From positions 2,790,001 to 2,854,000 of the forward strand of contig NZ_CP113910.1 of the NCBI RefSeq assembly GCF_024701375.2: a stretch of 64,000 nt of DNA, given 5' to 3'. Position numbers and translations under genes: made by a program. This DNA comes from Streptomyces sp. KMM 9044. GTDB lineage: Bacteria; Actinomycetota; Actinomycetes; Streptomycetales; Streptomycetaceae. Below the pieces are notes generated by a model. It ran no database searches, was not told where the DNA came from, and saw only the letters and a program-made list of their open reading frames with translations. Of the stretch, positions 17,788 to 27,663 are shown piece after piece (position 1 is the stretch's first letter; every line of letters starts with the position of its first letter).

Positions 17788-18297
17788 ACGTGCCCGTGTC
17801 GGCGGGCGTCGAGGGCGGGTACGGGCCGGCGCCGAAGGAGCCGGTGGAGCAGCTGCTGGAGGCGGACGCCTGGGCTGCGTCCTGGAGGACTCCGGGCGGG
17901 GCGTCCTCCAGGACCCGCGGCGGCACGCCGACCGGCTCGCCGAGGTGCGCGCCGCCTCGGGCGGGCTGCTCTTCGGCAACACCCGCGTCGACACCTTCCT
18001 CTGCGGAGTCCCCGGTCCGGGAGCGGCCGTCGAGCGGACTGCCGCACGCGTCGCGGCCGGCGCCGACCGCGTGTATCCGATCGGCGCCCCGCCGGACGTA
18101 CTGCCCCTGCTGCGGGCGGGATCCAGGGGCCCGTCAACGTGTTCGCGCGCCTGGACGGCGAAGGCCCCTCGCCCACCGCGCTCGGCGAACTCGGGGCCAC
18201 ACGCGTCGCCTTCGGCCCGGGCCTGCAACGTTGGGCCGCACGGGCACCGGCCGGCATCACGGCCGGACTCGCCCCTGGAGGGCCTCTGGTGCTGTGA
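17783..18297 (+). pseudogene. Isocitrate lyase/PEP mutase-family gene, 5'-truncated and frameshifted
   Basis: Three successive frames give one continuous family match: VDVPVSAGVEGGYGPAP, then GCVLEDSGRGVLQDPRRHAD with GNTRVDTFLCGVPGPG and ADRVYPIGAPPDVLPLL, then GPVNVFARLDGEGPSP to GLAPGGPLVL at the stop 18297. At least two frameshifts separate them (near 17875 and 18125). The N-terminal third is replaced by the minisatellite. Intact members cleave or rearrange C-C or C-P bonds of 2-methylisocitrate- or phosphonopyruvate-like substrates. Confidence 0.85.
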
Positions 18298-18381
18298 CCG
18301 GAAGGGTCTGCCGGAGCCGGTGAACCCTCCTGGCCACATCACCAGAGGCACGGTCACCCCGTGCGGCGGTGAGGGCTTCGG

Positions 18382-19344
18382 TCAGGCCAGCCAAGCCTTC
18401 CAGACGTCCTCGTTGGCCTTGACCCAGGTCTCGGCCGCCTTCGTGGAACTCATCTTCTTGTCCGCGATCATCACGGCGACCTCGTTCTGCTGCTCGGCGG
18501 TCCAGTTGAAGTTCTTCAGGAACTGGGCCGCCTCCCCGCCGTCCTTGGCGAAGTCGGCGTTGAAGTACTTCTGCAGAGGCGTCTGGGCGTAACCGCAGGC
18601 GACCTTCTTCGGGTCGGCGTCGCAGCCCTCCTTGTACTCGGGCAGCTGCACCTCGACCATGTCGACCTGCGCGTTCAGCCACTGCGGCGTCCACCAGTAG
18701 GTGATGAACGGCTTCTTGGCCTTGTAGTCCTCCTTGATCTGCGTGATCTGCGCGGCCTCGGAGCCGGCGTACACCGTCTTGAAGTCCAGATCGAGGTTCT
18801 TGATGATCGCGTCGTCGTTGGTGGTGTACGACGGCGAGCCCTCGAGCAGCTGGCCCTTGTCGCCGCTCTCCGCGGTGCGGAAGAGATCGCTGTACTTGTT
18901 GAGGTTCTTCCAGTCCGTGATGTCCGGGTGCTCGTCCACGAGGTACTTCGGCACGAACCAGCCGATGTGGCCGGTGACGCCGAGGTCGCCGCCCTCGACG
19001 ACGGACTTCCTGTCCTCGACGTACCGCTCGATCTTGTCCGGAGCGCCGCCCCAGTCCTCGAGCACGGCGTCGACCTTGCCGCTGTTGAGCCCGTCGAGGG
19101 CGACCGACTCGTCGAGCTGGGTCAGCTCTACCTCGGTGTCGAGCTCGTTCTCCAGGATGTACTTGGCCACAGCCCCGTTGGCCTCGGCGCCGACCCACGA
19201 CGGGACGGCGATGGTGACCGTGTCGGAGCTGCCCGAGGCGGAGGAGGAGTCGGTCTTGGCGGCACCGCACGCGCTCAGGCCGGTGACGGCGAGGACGGCG
19301 GCCGTGGCGGTCGCGGCGCGCAGGAGGTTCTTTCTGCTCTTCAT
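18382..19344 (-). CDS. Glycine betaine/choline ABC transporter substrate-binding lipoprotein
   Basis: 320 aa. The lipoprotein signal is MKSRKNLLRAATATAAVLAV with lipobox GLSAC. The mature part is an OpuAC-type domain with aromatic residues for quaternary amines (SWVGAEANG, EDWGGAPDKI, ITYWWTPQWLN). It binds betaine or choline outside the membrane and feeds the permease. Last gene of a five-gene operon with betaine synthesis enzymes (25990 to 18382); the gap to the permease is 97 nt. The 18298-18381 gap holds no gene. Confidence 0.92.
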   Translation of the reverse strand: MKSRKNLLRAATATAAVLAVTGLSACGAAKTDSSSASGSSDTVTIAVPSWVGAEANGAVAKYILENELDTEVELTQLDESVALDGLNSGKVDAVLEDWGGAPDKIERYVEDRKSVVEGGDLGVTGHIGWFVPKYLVDEHPDITDWKNLNKYSDLFRTAESGDKGQLLEGSPSYTTNDDAIIKNLDLDFKTVYAGSEAAQITQIKEDYKAKKPFITYWWTPQWLNAQVDMVEVQLPEYKEGCDADPKKVACGYAQTPLQKYFNADFAKDGGEAAQFLKNFNWTAEQQNEVAVMIADKKMSSTKAAETWVKANEDVWKAWLA

Positions 19345-19441
19345 GTGCGTGTCTCTCTCGGTTGGAACAGGCAGGGGTTTCCCTGCGGGGGGAACTTGAG
19401 GGCCGGGTACGGGCGGGTGGCCGGGTCCCGGGAACGGCGGG

Positions 19442-21460
19442 CTAGCGGGTACCGGCCTGCTTGCCCGGGCGCTGTGTGGTGCGGTCCAGGACCAGGCCCA
19501 GCAGCACGATCGCCACACCGGCGCCGAGTCCGACGCCGAGCTCGCTCTTCTGCAGGCCGTAGACGACGTCGTAGCCGAGGGCACCGGAGCCGACGAAGCC
19601 GCCGACGATCACCATGGCCAGCACCAGCACCACGCCCTGGTTGAGGGCGAGCATCAGCGCGGGCCGGGCCAGCGGTACCTGCACCTGGCGGATCTGCTGG
19701 AAGGAGCTCGCGCCCATGGAACGGGCCGCCTCCAGCGTCGCGGCGTCGACCTGGGTCAGGCCCTGCGCCGTGATCCGTACGACGGCGGGCAGCGCGTACA
19801 GCACGGCCGCGGCGACGGCGGCGGAGCGGCCCACGTTGAACAGGGCCACCACCGGGATCAGGTAGATGAACTGCGGCAGGGTCTGCATGGTGTCCAGCAC
19901 CGGCCGCAGCAGGCGGTTCAGCAGCGGCACCCGGGCCGCCACCACACCGATCAGGAAGCCGAGCGCGAGCGTGACGGCGACGCCCGCGATCGCCTGCGAC
20001 AGGGTGTCCAGGGAGGTGGCCCACACACCGATGACGCCGACGCCGGCCATCGCCACGGCCGCCGTGCACATCGCGCCCCAGCCGCCCGCGAGCAGGGCCA
20101 GGGCCGCGGCCAGCAGCACCAGCAGCCACCACGGCATGGCGGTCAGGCCGTCCCGGAGCGGGTCGAGCACCCAGATGGTGAAGCCGTCCGCCCAGGTCCG
20201 GGTGCCGCCCAGCACGGGCACGCCCTCGGCCAGGTGGCCGGTGAACCAGCCGACGGCGTCGTTGACGGGCGGGGCGATGTTGACGGTCCAGGTCCCGGGC
20301 CACTCGGCGATCAGCAGCAGCCATCCGGCCGTGCCCAGCGCCGCACCGGAGCCGGCGGCCACGGCCCAGGCGCGCCACCCGTGCAGCCAGGAGGAGCCGG
20401 CCGGAGCCGCGCCCTCACTCAGCCGCTCCCCGGCGACCGCGGTGGTGCGGTCCAGCCAGATGGCCAGCAGCACGATCGGGATGCCCGCGGCGAGCGCCCC
20501 GCCGACGTCGACGGTGGACAGTGCGCGGAACACCTCCTCGCCGAGGCCGCCGGCGCCGATCACGGAGGCGATGGTGACCATCGACAGCGCCATCATGATC
20601 GTCTGGTTCAGGCCGAGCAGGATCTCCTTGCGGGCCAGCGGCAGCCGGGCCGTCAGCAGCCGCTGCGACGGGCTGGTGCCCAGCGACTTCGCGGCCTCCA
20701 TGACGGACGGGTCGGCACCCCGCAGACCGAGTGCGGTCAGCCGGGCCATCGGCGGGGCCGCGTAGATGACCGTCGCGATCAGGGCGGACGGCACGCCGAT
20801 GTCGAACAGCAGCACCAGCGGCAGCAGATAGGCGAACGCCGGCATGATCTGCATCGTGTCCAGGACCGGCCGCAGGATCCGCTCGAAGCGGTCCGACAGC
20901 CCGGCGCCCAGCCCCAGCACCGCGCCGATCAGGGCCGATACGGTGACCGCGACCGCCATCAGCGCCAGGGTCTCCATGGTGGCTTCCCACATGCCGAGCA
21001 CGCCGCACACCGCGAAGGCGGCGAGCGTGACGCCGGCGAGCTTCGGTCCGCGCTTGTCGCGCAGTCCGCCCGCCCTCCAGGACAGCAGCACGGCGGTCAC
21101 GACCACCGGGAACCAGCCGAGGGACTCCAGCAGGTCCGTCATCCAGCTCACGGAGCCGTCGGACCAGTTGCTCAGGTGCAGCAGGAAGTAGAGGAAGACC
21201 GGGTTGGTCTCCCGGTTGTTCACGACCCAGGTGTAGGCGTCGTCCAGGGGCGTCCGGATGTCCACGGTCAGCTCGGACGGCCAGGTTCCGCTGCCCCACA
21301 GCAGGGCTGCGAACGGGACGAGCACGGCGGCGGCGACGGCCAGCGGCAGCAGGCGGCGCACCACGGGGTGTCGCAGCGGGGTGCGCCGCTCGGCGGACGC
21401 GCGTTCCCCGGACTGTTCGGTCGGCTTCGTCGGCGGGGCGGGCGTGATGACGGCGCTCAC
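19442..21460 (-). CDS. Glycine betaine ABC transporter permease, tandem-duplicated (two ProW domains)
   Basis: 672 aa; the GTG at 21460 follows GGGGG at 8 nt, and a GTG at 21469 is possible. Two complete ProW-like halves are fused. The first has RPVLDTMQIMPAFAYLLPLV and EAAKSLGTSPSQRLL; the second has RPVLDTMQTLPQFIYLIPVV and EAARSMGASSFQQIR. The repeated EAA-type loops contact the ATPase. A single chain therefore supplies both halves of the channel normally made by a ProW homodimer. Confidence 0.93.
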   Translation of the reverse strand: MSAVITPAPPTKPTEQSGERASAERRTPLRHPVVRRLLPLAVAAAVLVPFAALLWGSGTWPSELTVDIRTPLDDAYTWVVNNRETNPVFLYFLLHLSNWSDGSVSWMTDLLESLGWFPVVVTAVLLSWRAGGLRDKRGPKLAGVTLAAFAVCGVLGMWEATMETLALMAVAVTVSALIGAVLGLGAGLSDRFERILRPVLDTMQIMPAFAYLLPLVLLFDIGVPSALIATVIYAAPPMARLTALGLRGADPSVMEAAKSLGTSPSQRLLTARLPLARKEILLGLNQTIMMALSMVTIASVIGAGGLGEEVFRALSTVDVGGALAAGIPIVLLAIWLDRTTAVAGERLSEGAAPAGSSWLHGWRAWAVAAGSGAALGTAGWLLLIAEWPGTWTVNIAPPVNDAVGWFTGHLAEGVPVLGGTRTWADGFTIWVLDPLRDGLTAMPWWLLVLLAAALALLAGGWGAMCTAAVAMAGVGVIGVWATSLDTLSQAIAGVAVTLALGFLIGVVAARVPLLNRLLRPVLDTMQTLPQFIYLIPVVALFNVGRSAAVAAAVLYALPAVVRITAQGLTQVDAATLEAARSMGASSFQQIRQVQVPLARPALMLALNQGVVLVLAMVIVGGFVGSGALGYDVVYGLQKSELGVGLGAGVAIVLLGLVLDRTTQRPGKQAGTR

Positions 21461-21524
21461 GCGGTCCACCCCCGGCTATGAGGGACGGCGCCGGTGGCCG
21501 TACGGGCTATGTGGGGACGGGAGG

Positions 21525-22633
<1,109 letters not shown>

Positions 22634-22634
<1 letters not shown>

Positions 22635-24244
22635 CAGGCGTGGTTCCCTTCGTTGGCCTCGGCCAGCAGTTCGGCCGCCTTCTCGCCCACCATCAGCACG
22701 CCGATCATGGGGTTCACGGCGGTCATGGTCGGGAAGACGGAGGCGTCCGCGATCCGGATGCCCTGCAGCCCGCGGACCCGCAACGCGGGGTCGACCACCG
22801 CCTGTTCGTCGGTCGCTGCCCCCATCCGGCAGGTGCCCGCAGGGTGGTAGACGGTGTGCGCGACCTTGCGGGCGTACTCGCTCAGCTCCTCGTCACCGGT
22901 GACGTCGGGGCCGGGGGCCACCTCGCGCTTGAGCCAGTGGGCCAGCGGTTCGGTCTGCGCGATCTCGCGGGCGACGCGGATGCCGTCGACGAGGGTGCGT
23001 GCGTCGTAGTCGTCCGCGTCGGTGAAGTAGCGGAAGTCCAGCGCGGGCTTGACCTCCGGGTCGGCGCTGGTCAGGTGGAGTCGGCCGCGGCTCTTCGGCT
23101 TGGGGATGTTCGGGGTCATCGAGACGCCGGACTCCGGCCGCCGGTAGCCGAGGCGCTCCGGATTGTCCGTGAACGGGATCTGGTAGAAGTGGAACATCAG
23201 GTCGGGGCCCGCGTGTCCGGGGTCGCGGCGCACGAAGAGGCCGGCGTCGGAGTCCATCGCGGAGTTGTCCGGGATGGGTCCGTCCGTCTCCCAGACGATC
23301 ACCGACTCGGGGTGGTCGAGCAGGTTCTCGCCGACACCGGGAAGGTCGTGCGCCACGGGTATGCCGAGCGCCTCCAGGTCGGCCTTCGGACCGATGCCGG
23401 AGTGCAGCAGCAGCCGGGGCGAGTCGACGGCGCCGGCGCACAGCAGGACCTCGCTGCGGGCCCGGACGAGGATCTCCTCGCCGTCCTTGGTGCGGACGTG
23501 GACGCCCTCGGCGCGCGTGTCTTTCAGCTCCAGCCGGTACGCCCAGGTCTCCAGCAGGAGCGTCAGATTGGGGCGCTCGTCCATCACCGGGTGCAGATAG
23601 GCGACCGACGCCGAGGAGCGCTGATTGTTCTCCGGGTGGTAGGCGAGGTCGAAGAAGCCGACGCCGTCGTTGAACGGCTTCTTGTTGAAGCCCTCGACGC
23701 GCGGCACGCCGAGCGCGCTCTGGGCGGCGTCGACGAAGTCACGGGCGATGGCGTTCCGGTCCTTCTCGTCGACCGGGACGATGTTGTTCTCGAGCCGGGC
23801 GTAGTACGCCTCCATCTGCACCGCGCCCCACCCCTCGGCGCCGGCCTGCTCCCACTCGTCCCAGTCGGACGGGAGCGGCTTGAAGGCGATGAGGGTGTTG
23901 TGCGAGGAGCATCCCCCGAGGACGCGGGCCCGGCTGTGCCGGATGTGCGAGTTGCCGCGTGGCTGCTCGGTGACGGGGTAGTCGTAGTCCAGTTCGCCGC
24001 CGAGCAGCCCCGTCCAGCGGCGCAGGGTCAGCACGTCGTCGCGGCCCACGTCGCTGGGGCCGCCCTCGATGACCGCGACGGTGACGTCCGGGTTCTCCGT
24101 CAGCCGGGAGGCGATGACGGACCCCGCGGTGCCGCCGCCGATGACGACGTAGTCGTACGTGTGTTCACGGACGGCGTCCCGGCCGTGCCCCGGGCCGGGT
24201 CCGTGGCGGTGTTCGTGCACGTGCTCGTGGATGCGCTCTGGCAT
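22634..24244 (-). CDS. GMC-family choline oxidase/dehydrogenase
   Basis: 536 aa; the ATG at 24244 is behind GGAGGAG. A His-rich N-terminus ([16 protein letters not shown]) precedes the FAD-binding motif [18 protein letters not shown] signatures include [12 protein letters not shown] and [15 protein letters not shown]; the catalytic His and Asn lie in [11 protein letters not shown] and [10 protein letters not shown]. It oxidises choline to betaine aldehyde, feeding the aldehyde dehydrogenase encoded 225 nt upstream. That gap (24245-24469) holds no gene. Confidence 0.9.
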
Positions 24245-24469
24245 GGGCTGTTGCTCCTCCGGGGGGTCGGGGCGGACTGTGCGATGAGCTGTTCGGAGTG
24301 CGGCTCGAAGCGGTGGGGCGGGTGCTTCCGCTGCCCCTGGCGCGCCGGGCACGCCGGTGCCGCGCGCCCCGGGGACCGCGGATGCCGCGGGTTCCGGGGA
24401 GAGGCGGGGGGGGACCGCTTCTCCCCACGGTTCCGCGTTCGCCGTGCGGGCCGCCCGGTGGTGGCGGCC

Positions 24470-25990
24470 TCAGCCGGCGAACCAGCGCACCGGCTTCGGC
24501 GCGAGGTTCTGGTAGATGTGCTTGGTCTCGCGGTACTCGGCGAGACCCGCCGGGCCGAGTTCACGGCCCACTCCGCTCTTGCCGAATCCGCCCCACTCGG
24601 CCTGCGGGAGGTAGGGGTGGAAGTCGTTGATCCACACAGTGCCGTGGCGCAGCCGTCCGGCCACCCGCCGGGCGCGGCCCGCGTCGGCGGTCCAGACGGC
24701 GCCGGCCAGCCCGTACTCGGTGTCGTTGGCAAGGGCGACGGCCTCGTCCTCGGTGCGGAAGGTCTCGACGGTGAGGACCGGCCCGAACACCTCCTCGCGC
24801 ACCACCCGCATCTCGCGGTGGCAGTGGTCGAGGACGGTCGGCTCGTAGAAGTAACCGGCCCCGGGCCGCTCCGCGGACGGCTCGGGACGCTTTCCGCCGG
24901 AACGCAGCACCGCGCCTTCCTTCAACGCGGAGGCGACATACGCCTCGATCCTGTCGCGCTGCTGCTCGGAGACCAGCGGGCCGCACTCGACGCCGTCCGC
25001 GGTGCCCCGGCCGAGCCTGATCCGCTCGGCGCGGCGGACGAGTTCGGTGACGAAGCGGTCGCGGACCGACTCCTCGACGATGAGCCGCGCGCCCGCCGAG
25101 CAGACCTGGCCGCTGTGGATGAAGGCCGCGTTGAGCGCCTGGTCTACGGCGGTGTCGAAGCCTTCCCCGGTGGCGCAGGAGTCGGCGAAGACCACGTTGG
25201 GGTTCTTGCCGCCGAGTTCGAGGGCGACCTTCTTCACGGTCGGCGCGGCGGCCTCGGCGACCTTGGTGCCGCTGACCAGTCCGCCGGTGAAGGAGACCAT
25301 GTCGACGTCGGGGTGCTCGGCGAGCCGGGCGCCGACGGTGTGGCCGGGGCCGGTGACGATGTTGGCGACACCGGCGGGCAGGCCCGCCTCGGTCAGCAGG
25401 CCGATGAGGGCGGCCGTGGTCAGCGGGGTGATCTCGCTGGGCTTGATGACGAAGGTGCTGCCGGCCGCGAGCGCCGGGGCGATCTTCCAGCTGGCCTGGA
25501 GCAGCGGATAGTTCCAGGGAGTGATCATGGCGCAAACACCGACGGGCTCGTGCACGACGACGCTGTGGACGTCGGCGGAGCCCGCGTCGACGACCCGGCC
25601 GGGGGCCTCACCGGCGACCAGGTCGGCGAAGTAGCGGAAGGCGTCGGCGACACAGTCGATGTCGACGCGTCCCTCCTCGACGGTCTTGCCCGCGTCCCGG
25701 CTCTCCAGCAGGCCGAGTTCTTCCCGGTCCCGGACGAGGAGACCGGCGACGCGGCGCAGCAGCGCGGCCCGCTCGGCGGCCGGGGTGTGCGGCCACGGGC
25801 CCTCGTCGAACGCGCGCCGGGCGGCGGCCACCGCGAGGTCGGCGTCCTTCTCGTCGCCCTCCGCTACGACGGCGAACGGCAGGGCGTCCGCGGGGTCGAG
25901 GATCTCGCGCGTGGCCCCGGAGACGGCCGCCCGCCACTCGCCTCCCGCGTGGATGGAGGTGCTCACCTGAAGCTCTGTAGTGTCCGACAT
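24470..25990 (-). CDS. betB: Betaine aldehyde dehydrogenase
   Basis: 506 aa; ATG at 25990. The NAD-binding region has TPWNYPLLQASWKIAPALAA, the catalytic Glu is in ALELGGKNPN and the catalytic Cys in SGQVCSAGARL. It oxidises betaine aldehyde to the osmoprotectant glycine betaine. First gene of the operon betB - GMC oxidase - ABC ATPase - double permease - binding protein. Direct repeats at 26031-26067, 41 nt before the start, are the likely control site. Confidence 0.92.
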   Translation of the reverse strand: MSDTTELQVSTSIHAGGEWRAAVSGATREILDPADALPFAVVAEGDEKDADLAVAAARRAFDEGPWPHTPAAERAALLRRVAGLLVRDREELGLLESRDAGKTVEEGRVDIDCVADAFRYFADLVAGEAPGRVVDAGSADVHSVVVHEPVGVCAMITPWNYPLLQASWKIAPALAAGSTFVIKPSEITPLTTAALIGLLTEAGLPAGVANIVTGPGHTVGARLAEHPDVDMVSFTGGLVSGTKVAEAAAPTVKKVALELGGKNPNVVFADSCATGEGFDTAVDQALNAAFIHSGQVCSAGARLIVEESVRDRFVTELVRRAERIRLGRGTADGVECGPLVSEQQRDRIEAYVASALKEGAVLRSGGKRPEPSAERPGAGYFYEPTVLDHCHREMRVVREEVFGPVLTVETFRTEDEAVALANDTEYGLAGAVWTADAGRARRVAGRLRHGTVWINDFHPYLPQAEWGGFGKSGVGRELGPAGLAEYRETKHIYQNLAPKPVRWFAG

Positions 25991-26030
25991 GATCGCCTAC
26001 TGCCTTCCGTTCCTGTGCAACGCCCACGAG

Positions 26031-26067
26031 TGACACAGGTCGAATGACACAGGTCGAGTCACACAGG
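26031..26067. promoter_or_regulatory. Three 14-bp direct repeats upstream of betB
   Basis: TGACACAGGTCGAA, TGACACAGGTCGAG and TCACACAGG follow each other at exactly 14-bp spacing, 41-77 nt before the betB start. Regularly spaced repeats in a promoter suggest cooperative binding of a regulator on one or adjacent helix faces. The rest of 25991-26202 shows no gene. Confidence 0.6.
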
Positions 26068-26202
26068 CGTCACCCATGGAGCGGGAGGGCTCCTGCCCGC
26101 GCGCTCGGCATGCATGCGCGATTCGCCGCGGGAAGTGCGCAGCGTCACGGGATGCGCGGGATAAAACAGGGCGATCACCCCGTATCGCCGGACGCAATCG
26201 GT

Positions 26203-27237
26203 TCAGCCGAGGTCCACGGCCGTCCCGCAGGTGGTGTCCGGCGGGCAGAAGTGTGCGAGGGCGGTCCGGATCAGCTCACGTTCGTCCTCGTGACCGTCGG
26301 AGTCGGCCCCATAGGCGGCGAGCGCGTACAGCTTGCCGTCGGCGGCCTGGAAGCGCAGGTCGACGACGTGCCAGGTCCCGATGTCGGGCTCTCCCCTGAA
26401 GGAGTCCGCGAGGTACTCCAGCCGGGAGCCGGTGAAGACGCCGTCGTCCAGCGTCTCCAGGGAGAGCTGCTCGAATCCGGGGGCCTTCGGGGTGGCGTCG
26501 GAGAGAAACAGTTCGTACGACGCGTCGGGCGAGGGCTCCGCCACCTCGAACACCTGGAGCCGCCTGTCGCTGCCGGGGCTGCGGTAGCTGACCACGTCCA
26601 TGCCGTACTGGGAGGACACGCTGGTACGGCTCCACCCCTCGGGGCGGGCGATGGTGAAGCCCTCGGAGTCGGTGTACCGGTCGTAACCGGCGGGGACCGT
26701 GCTATCCGGGTCCGGGGTGGACGGCGCGGTCTGCTCGGCGGAGAAGGACGGCTGCCGCGGGGCGGGTGGCTCCTGCGGTCCGGGGGTTCCGGAACCGGTG
26801 GGCTGCGACACGCTCGCCGAGGCGGCCTTGTCGTCCTCCCGGCCGTCCGCACCCTCGCCGCCTCCCAGGGTCTGGGTCAGCGCCAGTCCCACGGCCACAC
26901 CGACCACGACGGCCCCGCCCACCACGGCCCATACCCGCTTCCGGTCGAGCCCGTGCCGCACCGGTGGCGGGGACGCGGGCGGGACGGGTGGCCCGGCGGG
27001 GCCGTGGGGCAGCTCGGGAGACGACCAGGAGGCCGGTGCGGGCTGCCCGGAGGGCACCGACGGGGGACCGCCGCCCGGCCACCGGATGCCCGTGAGGGTG
27101 GGGGCCGAGGGCGAGACGTCCGGGGGCGGCGGCATCACCGGAGCGGACGCCCCCGCGGCGGCGTCCGCCGTCGTGCCCTCCTCCCCTTCCTCCCAGCGCT
27201 GGTTCTCCTCGTTCCAGTACCGCGGTCCCCCACCCAT
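26203..27237 (-). CDS. Single-pass membrane protein with a proline-rich cytoplasmic arm, unknown function
   Basis: 344 aa; N-terminus MGGGPRYWNEENQRWEEG. Residues ~20-105 are Pro/Gly/Ser rich, one helix (~113-135, RVWAVVGGAVVVGVAVGLAL) follows, and the outer part (~190-344) is a compact domain beginning PAGYDRYTDSEGFTIARPEGW and ending near HFCPPDTTC. The extracellular domain resembles small secreted Streptomyces domains that follow a protein-kinase-like membrane anchor, but I cannot name the family. A 9-bp repeat lies just upstream at 27259-27285. Confidence 0.7.
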   Translation of the reverse strand: MGGGPRYWNEENQRWEEGEEGTTADAAAGASAPVMPPPPDVSPSAPTLTGIRWPGGGPPSVPSGQPAPASWSSPELPHGPAGPPVPPASPPPVRHGLDRKRVWAVVGGAVVVGVAVGLALTQTLGGGEGADGREDDKAASASVSQPTGSGTPGPQEPPAPRQPSFSAEQTAPSTPDPDSTVPAGYDRYTDSEGFTIARPEGWSRTSVSSQYGMDVVSYRSPGSDRRLQVFEVAEPSPDASYELFLSDATPKAPGFEQLSLETLDDGVFTGSRLEYLADSFRGEPDIGTWHVVDLRFQAADGKLYALAAYGADSDGHEDERELIRTALAHFCPPDTTCGTAVDLG

Positions 27238-27258
27238 CGCTTCCTTCTCCTCCCCCGT

Positions 27259-27285
27259 GTCTCCTGCGTCTCCTGCGTCTCCTGC
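27259..27285. repeat. 9-bp tandem repeat, three copies of GTCTCCTGC
   Basis: Exact triplicate in the 69-bp gap between two genes. One of many 9-bp repeats in this window. Confidence 0.9.
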
Positions 27286-27306
27286 GTCTTTCGGATACTG
27301 CCGTCG

Positions 27307-27663
27307 TCACATCCCGAGCAGTCCCGCCACGGCCCCGGCCGAGGCGAGCAGCGCCATGACGGCCTGGGCGTCCGCGAGTACCTCACGCAGCCGCTGACGG
27401 CGGCTCTCGCCGGCCGTACCGGTCCGGTCGATCTCCTCCTCGGTCTCCGCGAGGGCGGCGTCGAGCTGTACGGTCTGTTCGCTCCTCTGGAGCCGGGACA
27501 GGTCGGCCCGCAGTTCCCTTACCGCGGCGAGCAGTTCCTCGGTGGCTGCGTCGCGCGGAGCCGGGACGCCGTGGTGACTCTCCGCGCGTGCGTGACTACC
27601 GATAGCGAAGGTGCTGTGGGAGACGTCGCCCACGCGGACGCCCTTTTCCTCACTGGGTGCCAT
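27307..27663 (-). CDS. Small coiled-coil protein with a STFAIGSHARA motif
   Basis: 118 aa; the ATG at 27663 overlaps the end of the 602-aa gene by 14 nt, so translation is coupled. It starts with VRVGDVSHSTFAIGSHARAE, continues with a charged helical coiled coil (~40-95, AAVRELRADLSRLQRSEQ), and ends in a hydrophobic helix (QAVMALLASAGAVAGLLGM). The 602-aa neighbour ends with a near-identical motif. I do not know its function; the shared motif suggests that the two proteins assemble together or with a common partner. Confidence 0.75.
   Translation of the reverse strand: MAPSEEKGVRVGDVSHSTFAIGSHARAESHHGVPAPRDAATEELLAAVRELRADLSRLQRSEQTVQLDAALAETEEEIDRTGTAGESRRQRLREVLADAQAVMALLASAGAVAGLLGM

Noticed and set aside
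16236..18592. Several 350-670-codon open frames on both strands, rich in Arg/Ala/Pro
   Set aside because: They exist because the 28-bp repeat unit has no stop in any frame. Codon use is not gene-like and they cut through recognisable pseudogene pieces.
27307..27663. Naming the small coiled-coil protein as a specific DUF family
   Set aside because: The motif is familiar, but I could not confirm a family from memory, so it is left unnamed.
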